From an uncultured Lachnospiraceae bacterium (GTDB lineage Bacteria; Bacillota; Clostridia; Lachnospirales; Lachnospiraceae), in the NCBI GenBank assembly GCA_934402515.1, contig CAKRTZ010000044.1:1-19617 (forward strand): 19,617 nucleotides of DNA, given 5' to 3'. Below are positions 15,265 to 19,617 of the stretch, in pieces. The notes under the pieces were generated by a model. It did no database searches. It worked only from the letters and a program-made list of their open reading frames with translations, and had not been told where the DNA came from. Every line of letters starts with the position of its first letter. The stretch's first letter is position 1. The translations under genes were made by a program, and so were the position numbers.

Positions 15265-15273
15265 AGCATACCA
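15265..15273 (-). promoter_or_regulatory. Candidate extended -10 promoter for the murE operon
   Basis: On the minus strand TGGTATGCT matches an extended -10 element (TGn-TATnnT). Transcription would start near 15258, giving a leader of about 60 nt. No good -35 hexamer is found at 17-18 bp (ATGCGC or GATGCG), which extended -10 promoters tolerate. It lies in the only long gap upstream of the operon, after the recJ terminator. An imperfect palindrome at 15238-15254 (TTCATTC gct GAGTGAA) sits just past the predicted start and could be an operator. Prediction only. Confidence 0.4.
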
Positions 15274-15423
15274 TGTTTTTGCCCATCGCGCATCGTTAAG
15301 TTTTTTTAAGAACATTTTTATTTTTATATTAGAATTTGTACACAGTTTAGACACATTTTCCCTTTATATTAGTACTCAGATAGTTGATGAACTCACTATC
15401 TCCCCCCTCATAAGAAAATTGCG
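15274..15423 (-). other. AT-rich intergenic leader upstream of murE, with short repeats
   Basis: No gene is seen here. It contains a 10-bp direct repeat TTTATATTAG at 15323-15332 and 15363-15372 (40-bp period) and a stem-loop with 7-bp arms (AGATAGT 15378-15384, ACTATCT 15395-15401). On the minus strand there is a G-rich GAGGGGGG followed closely by GTG AGT TCA TCA ACT ATC TGA, a possible six-codon leader peptide. The repeats could be regulator sites for the operon. None of this matches a riboswitch or T-box that I recognise. Confidence 0.35.
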
Positions 15424-15450
15424 AAAAGCTCGGTTTCCCACCGAGCTTTT
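15424..15450 (-). terminator. Intrinsic terminator of recJ
   Basis: A perfect 11-bp stem (AAAAGCTCGGT / ACCGAGCTTTT) around a 5-nt loop lies 22 nt after the recJ stop. On the minus strand it ends in four T before CGC. On the plus strand it is followed by five T, so it could work in both directions. It separates recJ from the murE operon. Confidence 0.85.
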
Positions 15451-15472
15451 TGCATGTGTAAAACTTTTTATT

Positions 15473-17197
15473 CTAGCAGTAATCTTCAATAATCAGTTCG
15501 ATATGGCTGTCTCCCCTGTAGGAGTTGATGGTGGGCTGGTATAGAATGGAGATAGGCGCTCCTGCGTGAGTCTCCAGAAATTCCATGAATTCCTCCACCT
15601 CACCGAAGTACACCCCCTGCCGCTCCGTGCCGTTTCCATCCACCAGCTTGCATTTCAGCACATTCCGCTGTCTGCCAAAAATCCGTGGCTGATACACCTG
15701 GACATTTTTCTGGGCAAAGAGGGGTTTGCTGTTTCCGTTCCCAAAAGGCTCCAGCTTTTCAAACTCTCCCACTAACTGCTCATTGGCATAGTCGAAAGGC
15801 ATCGCCACATCAATGTAGACCTTGTCAATCAGCTCTGCCTCCGTCAGCGGACAGTTCCGGTTCATCCGCTCCCGGAATTCCTCCACCTTTTCTCTGGAGA
15901 TGGACAGTCCTGCCGCCATTTTATGTCCACCGTACTTTAAAAACAAGTCCCCACACCGGGTCATTTCCCCATACATATCATAACCGGCAATGGATCGTCC
16001 CGAACCCTTCACTTCCTCCTGTCCGTCCGTGAGGATAAACACCGGGCGGGTATATTTCTCCCGGATGCGTCCTGCCACGATTCCTGCCAGGCTTTCGTGG
16101 AGTTCCGGCAGATAGATTACCAGTACGGAATCCAGTTTTCCTGTTTTTTCCAACTGTTTCTCGGCCAGTTCTACCGCTTCCTCTACCCCTTCCTTCGTCA
16201 TTTCCTTCCGGCTTTCATTTAAGTCCCGCAGTTCCTGGGCAATGGAAGCTGCCGTTGCTCTGTCCTTTGCCCGCAGCAGTTCCAGGGCTCTTCCCGCCGT
16301 GTCCAGACGTCCCGTGGCATTTAAGCATGGACCGATGACAAAGCCCAGGTGATAGGCAGACAGCTTTTTCTCCTGTAGTCCTGCCGCCTCCACCAGTGCC
16401 CGCAATCCGGGAATGGGCGCGGTGTTCATCTGTTTTAAGCCCTCTCCCACAATGATGCGGTTCTCATCCTTTAATTCCATCACATCACATACCGTGGCCA
16501 GTGCCGCCACCTGTAATAGTTCTTCCCTGAGAAAAATCGAATCCTCCGGACACAACAGCTGCACCAGTTTCCAGGCGACCACTGCTCCGCAGATTCCCGG
16601 AAATGGATAGCGGTTATCCTCCCGTTTCGGGTCTACCACCGCGTCTGCCGGGGGCATTTTATAAAAACGGGTGCCATCCTCCTGTTCTGTGAAGGGGACT
16701 TCGTGGTGATCGGTGACAATCACTGTCATTCCCAGATTCTTCGCCAGTTCCACCTGGGATATGGCGGCAATCCCGTTGTCGCAGGTGAGGATTGTGTCAA
16801 TGTCATCGGCATGGGCCTCTTCGATGAGATTGTCATTGAGGCCATAGCCGTCCTTGATACGGTGGGGAATGGCGGCATCCACTTTTGCTCCCATACGCCG
16901 CAGCGTCTCCACCAGTATGTAAGTGGAACAGATACCGTCCACATCGTAATCACCGATAACCCTGATGGCTTTCCCCGCGGCAATCTTCTCCTTTAGAAGT
17001 TCCCCCGCTTTCCGGATGTCCGGTAACAGAGCCGGGTCATGGCAGTCTTCCAAAGTACCCTCCAGGTACATATGAAGCTGTTCCTCTGTCTGTACATCCC
17101 GGTTACACAGAATCCGCGCCAGAATAGGGCTGATGCCGTAGTGTGCCCCGATTCCATTAAAATCTGCTTTTTTCTGATATAAAAACCATTTTTTCAT
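15473..17197 (-). CDS. recJ: Single-stranded-DNA-specific 5'-3' exonuclease RecJ
   Basis: A DHH-family exonuclease acting in recombinational and mismatch repair and at stalled forks. The 574 residues contain GDYDVDG (82-88), CDNGI (139-143), the DHH box TDHHEVP (162-168) and NATGRLDTAG (about 290). The DHHA1 glycine motif GGHKMAAG is at about 422, and a C-terminal OB-like domain (FEKLEPFGNGNSKPLF) binds DNA. Length fits the typical clostridial enzyme. The ATG at 17197 follows AAAGGA. It is 121 nt after secDF, beyond a terminator, with no obvious promoter in the 27 nt left upstream, so expression may depend on read-through or on a promoter I cannot see. Confidence 0.96.
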   Translation of the reverse strand: MKKWFLYQKKADFNGIGAHYGISPILARILCNRDVQTEEQLHMYLEGTLEDCHDPALLPDIRKAGELLKEKIAAGKAIRVIGDYDVDGICSTYILVETLRRMGAKVDAAIPHRIKDGYGLNDNLIEEAHADDIDTILTCDNGIAAISQVELAKNLGMTVIVTDHHEVPFTEQEDGTRFYKMPPADAVVDPKREDNRYPFPGICGAVVAWKLVQLLCPEDSIFLREELLQVAALATVCDVMELKDENRIIVGEGLKQMNTAPIPGLRALVEAAGLQEKKLSAYHLGFVIGPCLNATGRLDTAGRALELLRAKDRATAASIAQELRDLNESRKEMTKEGVEEAVELAEKQLEKTGKLDSVLVIYLPELHESLAGIVAGRIREKYTRPVFILTDGQEEVKGSGRSIAGYDMYGEMTRCGDLFLKYGGHKMAAGLSISREKVEEFRERMNRNCPLTEAELIDKVYIDVAMPFDYANEQLVGEFEKLEPFGNGNSKPLFAQKNVQVYQPRIFGRQRNVLKCKLVDGNGTERQGVYFGEVEEFMEFLETHAGAPISILYQPTINSYRGDSHIELIIEDYC

Positions 17198-17224
17198 CGT
17201 GTTCTTTCCTTTGCAGAGCGTTCC

Positions 17225-17255
17225 TACATCATAGGAAGAAATTTCCTATGATGTA
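17225..17255 (-). other. Long perfect palindrome upstream of recJ
   Basis: A 13-bp perfect inverted repeat (TACATCATAGGAA / TTCCTATGATGTA) with a 5-nt loop ends 27 nt before the recJ start. On the minus strand it follows the secDF terminator and is not followed by a T run, so it is not itself a terminator. It could stabilise the recJ mRNA 5' end, act as an operator, or be a short dispersed repeat. Confidence 0.5.
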
Positions 17256-17287
17256 AAAAACCATGGCAGGATGACCCGCCATGGTTT
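17255..17287 (-). terminator. Intrinsic terminator of secDF
   Basis: Arms AAACCATGGC (17258-17267) and GCCATGGTTT (17278-17287) pair perfectly. Inside them are one mismatch, two G-C pairs and an ATGA loop. On the minus strand the stem ends in six T (complement of 17255-17260). It lies 32 nt past the secDF stop. Confidence 0.85.
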
Positions 17288-17318
17288 CATATAAAAGCGC
17301 ATCCGTAACGCTCTTTAT

Positions 17319-19502
17319 TTATGCCTGCACTTTCTTCTCGACTTTCGCTTTTTTATTCTTCTTCTCACCCAGCCTGGTACGGAATACATACCACATTGCA
17401 CCGGTTAAGCATACGGAAGAATAAGTACCACTCACGATACCGGCCATCAGAGGCAGTGCAAACTCCTTGATTGAGGATACACCAAACACATACAGGCAGG
17501 CTACCATAATGAAGGTGGTTAAAGAAGTGAAAATACTTCTGGACAGTGTCTGGCTGATACTTGCATTTACCATATCCTCCAGGCTTTCACCTCGTCTCAT
17601 CTGTGCCTTATTCTCACGGATACGGTCAAAGATAACGATGGTGGCATTGATGGAGTAACCGACAATGGTCAGCATACATGCGATAAAGGTGGATCCTACC
17701 GGTACCTTCAATACAGCATAAACAGCCAATACTACCAGTACATCATGTAACAGTGCGATAACAGAGCTTGCACCGAAACGAATATCCTTGAATCGTAACC
17801 AGATATAAATTAACATACAGATTGTTGCAATGCCAACGGCTACAACCGCATCCTGACGCACCTCAGAGGAGATGGTGGAGCTGATGGATTCTGCAGTGAT
17901 TGCAGACTCTTCAATACCGAACTTCTCAACTAAGGCATCGCTGATCTCTGTTCTCTGGTCTAAATCCAGGGTAGAGGTCTTAAAGATTACCTCATTGCTT
18001 CCTGCTACCTTCTGGGTCTGAACACTGCCGTTCACTACTCCCTCAAAAATGGGAACGACATTTGCTTCAATATCCTCCAGACTCATTTCTTCATTAAATG
18101 CTACGGTGGTGGAGGTACCGCCCTTGAATTCCAGGCTGTAGTTTAACGCATCGCCGGTGGTTGCCTTGTTGACACCCATCACTACAAATCCACCGATAAT
18201 CACAACGGCAGACAAGATAAAGAAAATGTTTCTCTTACCCAAAAAGTTAATGGTCTTTCTCTCTTTACCGATACCGTAGACCTTGGGGTTCTCCACACCC
18301 AGTACCACACAGCAGTTTAAAATCCATTTGGTGATAACCAATGCAGTGAACATGGAAACCAGAATACCGATTGCCAGTGTCAGTGCGAAACCACGAATGG
18401 AACCGGAGCCCATGATACCCAGCACAGCTGCTGCAATCAGGGTGGTTACGTTACCATCCAGGATAGCGGAAAAGGCTTTGCCGAAACCGTCCTGTACCGC
18501 GGTTTTTACTACTTTACCTTTTGCCAGTTCCTCACGGATACGGGCGAAGATAATGACATTTGCATCCACTGCCATACCGATGGACAGGATAAAACCTGCG
18601 ATACCGGGTAAGGTCAGTGTCACATCAAAGGCACTTAACAGCATAATGTCCAGTGTGGTGTAGATAACCAGGGCAACGGACGCTGTCAGACCCATGAAAT
18701 AATAAACAGCAATCATAAAAATTACAATCAGTGCAAAACCAACTGCGCCGGCCTTTAAGCTGCTCTGGATAGCGCTCTGTCCAAGCTGGGCACCAACCAC
18801 GTTGGAACGCATCTCTTCCAGTTCCAGCTTCAACCCACCGATACGGATGGTGGATGCCAGTTCCTCAGCCTCCTCATAGGAACGCTGTCCGGTGATGACT
18901 GCACTTCCGTCGGTGATTGCATTCTGTACGGAAGGTGCGCTGATGATGGAACCATCATAAATAATGTAAATCTGGTCATGGGTGGGAGCTGCCTTCGTGG
19001 TGGCATCCGAAAACTTCTTGGTGCCTTCCTCATTTAAGGTAAGCTGTACCACATACTGGGAATTTCCCATGTCGTCCTTCTGGGTGCCTGCACGGGCAGA
19101 TACAATATCAGAACCGGTCAGCACCTCGGTTCCGTCTGAAGCCATGAATAACAGGGAACCGGGTTTACCAAGTTCTTCCAGAATGGCATTGGCATCATCT
19201 ACACCGGGGATCTCGATATTGATACGATCGGAACCCTCCTGATAAACCTGTGCCTCAGAACTGTAATTTTCTACACGTTTCTGCAGTTTGTAGATGGTGT
19301 CGCTCATATCCTCTGCACTGGGATCTTCGTCGCCGACTACCTGGTAAGTGATGCTGACACCGCCTGCCAGATCAAGACCCTGCTTAATGCTTGCTGCAGA
19401 TCCGGACTTGTCCGAACCCAGACCGTACACTGCGGTATAGCATAAGCCTGCTGTCAGAGCGAGAATCAACAGCAGATAGACAACTGCTCTACTCTTCTTC
19501 AT
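17319..19502 (-). CDS. secDF: Protein translocase SecDF, fused SecD and SecF subunits
   Basis: An RND-superfamily membrane protein that uses the ion gradient to complete Sec-dependent secretion. The 727 residues hold both halves. SecD has TM1 (about 5-27), the periplasmic P1 domain with QGLDLAGGV (41-49), and TM2-6 including GMAVDANVIIFARIREE (309-325, with D313). SecF starts at about 418, with TM7, LEFKGGT (457-463), TM8-12 and GYSINATIVIFDRIREN (615-631). The SecF motif normally reads SINDT; here the Asp is Ala (A620). The C-terminus is lysine-rich. The start is taken as the ATG at 19502 (MKKSRAVVYLL), because AAGGAG lies 9 nt upstream. The in-frame ATG at 19520 has no ribosome binding site and overlaps the previous gene. 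It is 4 nt from the upstream stop. Confidence 0.95.
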   Translation of the reverse strand: MKKSRAVVYLLLILALTAGLCYTAVYGLGSDKSGSAASIKQGLDLAGGVSITYQVVGDEDPSAEDMSDTIYKLQKRVENYSSEAQVYQEGSDRINIEIPGVDDANAILEELGKPGSLLFMASDGTEVLTGSDIVSARAGTQKDDMGNSQYVVQLTLNEEGTKKFSDATTKAAPTHDQIYIIYDGSIISAPSVQNAITDGSAVITGQRSYEEAEELASTIRIGGLKLELEEMRSNVVGAQLGQSAIQSSLKAGAVGFALIVIFMIAVYYFMGLTASVALVIYTTLDIMLLSAFDVTLTLPGIAGFILSIGMAVDANVIIFARIREELAKGKVVKTAVQDGFGKAFSAILDGNVTTLIAAAVLGIMGSGSIRGFALTLAIGILVSMFTALVITKWILNCCVVLGVENPKVYGIGKERKTINFLGKRNIFFILSAVVIIGGFVVMGVNKATTGDALNYSLEFKGGTSTTVAFNEEMSLEDIEANVVPIFEGVVNGSVQTQKVAGSNEVIFKTSTLDLDQRTEISDALVEKFGIEESAITAESISSTISSEVRQDAVVAVGIATICMLIYIWLRFKDIRFGASSVIALLHDVLVVLAVYAVLKVPVGSTFIACMLTIVGYSINATIVIFDRIRENKAQMRRGESLEDMVNASISQTLSRSIFTSLTTFIMVACLYVFGVSSIKEFALPLMAGIVSGTYSSVCLTGAMWYVFRTRLGEKKNKKAKVEKKVQA

Positions 19503-19506
19503 TTCC

Positions 19507-19617
19507 TTACTCTCCTTCATTTAAATCGGCAAGTGCCGCTTTTATCATGATTGCGCATTCCACCCGCTTCTGCTGCAATTTACATCCGACCTCATACACA
19601 TCATTGATGCTGCCGGT
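19507..19617 (-). CDS. 3' end of a probable SCIFF-peptide radical SAM maturase (partial)
   Basis: Only the last 36 codons are in the window; the gene enters from the right edge and stops at TAA 19507-19509. The peptide includes INDVYEVGCKLQQKRVECA and ends IMIKAALADLNEGE. The helical tail with two cysteines (C12 and C21 of the fragment) resembles the end of the SPASM-containing maturase that makes thioether bonds in SCIFF peptides. In Clostridia the SCIFF precursor and maturase genes are commonly next to secD/secF, which supports the call. The identification rests on a short tail and on context, so it could be another protein. It lies 4 nt from secDF and is probably co-transcribed with it. 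Confidence 0.55.
   Translation of the reverse strand, partial: TGSINDVYEVGCKLQQKRVECAIMIKAALADLNEGE
19512..19517 (-). promoter_or_regulatory. Ribosome binding site deciding the secDF start
   Basis: AAGGAG lies 9 nt upstream of the ATG at 19502 and inside the end of the preceding gene. It favours the shorter start over the ATG at 19520. Confidence 0.6.

Noticed and set aside
15199..15354. Longer murE start
   Set aside because: The extension runs through the predicted promoter and leader. AAGGAGG directly precedes the ATG at 15198.

Overview
The window looks like a chromosomal segment from a member of the Bacillota, class Clostridia, most likely Lachnospiraceae (a gut-type anaerobe). The reasons are the gene order of the translation/ribosome-maturation block, the PASTA kinase/PP2C phosphatase pair, a single-chain SecDF, and what appears to be the end of a SCIFF-peptide maturase gene directly upstream of secDF. 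This placement is inferred from gene content and style, not from a marker gene.

Every intact gene is on the minus strand, so transcription runs from high to low coordinates. From right to left: (i) 19617-17319 holds the tail of a probable radical-SAM SCIFF maturase and secDF, separated by 4 nt and closed by an intrinsic terminator. (ii) 17197-15473 holds recJ, with its own terminator. (iii) 15420-15199 is a 220-nt AT-rich leader with a candidate extended -10 promoter. (iv) 15198-562 is a tightly packed run: murE, priA, def, fmt, a membrane zinc peptidase (yugP-like), rsmB, an NSS-family sodium symporter, rlmN, a PP2C phosphatase, a PASTA Ser/Thr kinase, rsgA and an unknown membrane-anchored protein. 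Gaps are mostly 1-76 nt and several junctions overlap, so this is probably one operon or a few overlapping transcripts. (v) 1-561 is a low-coding accessory edge. It has a possible carbohydrate-enzyme C-terminal fragment, a terminator-like structured element, and a clear decayed relic of an Rpn-family (PD-(D/E)XK) nuclease/transposase gene.

The main operon joins peptidoglycan precursor synthesis (MurE, with the meso-DAP-type DNPR motif), replication restart (PriA), N-terminal formylation and deformylation (Fmt, Def), rRNA methylation (RsmB, RlmN), small-subunit maturation (RsgA), and the PASTA kinase/phosphatase pair that senses the cell wall. Several starts needed correction from the sequence: TTG for stp and priA, GTG for rsmB, and shorter N-termini for murE, def, secDF and the unknown protein.

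I found no CRISPR array, rRNA, tRNA, intact mobile element or obvious defence system. The most interesting points are the unknown protein coupled to rsgA, the SNF transporter inserted in a housekeeping operon, an Ala where SecF normally has a conserved transmembrane Asp, the extra domain after the PASTA repeats of the kinase, and the structured element at 250-345.
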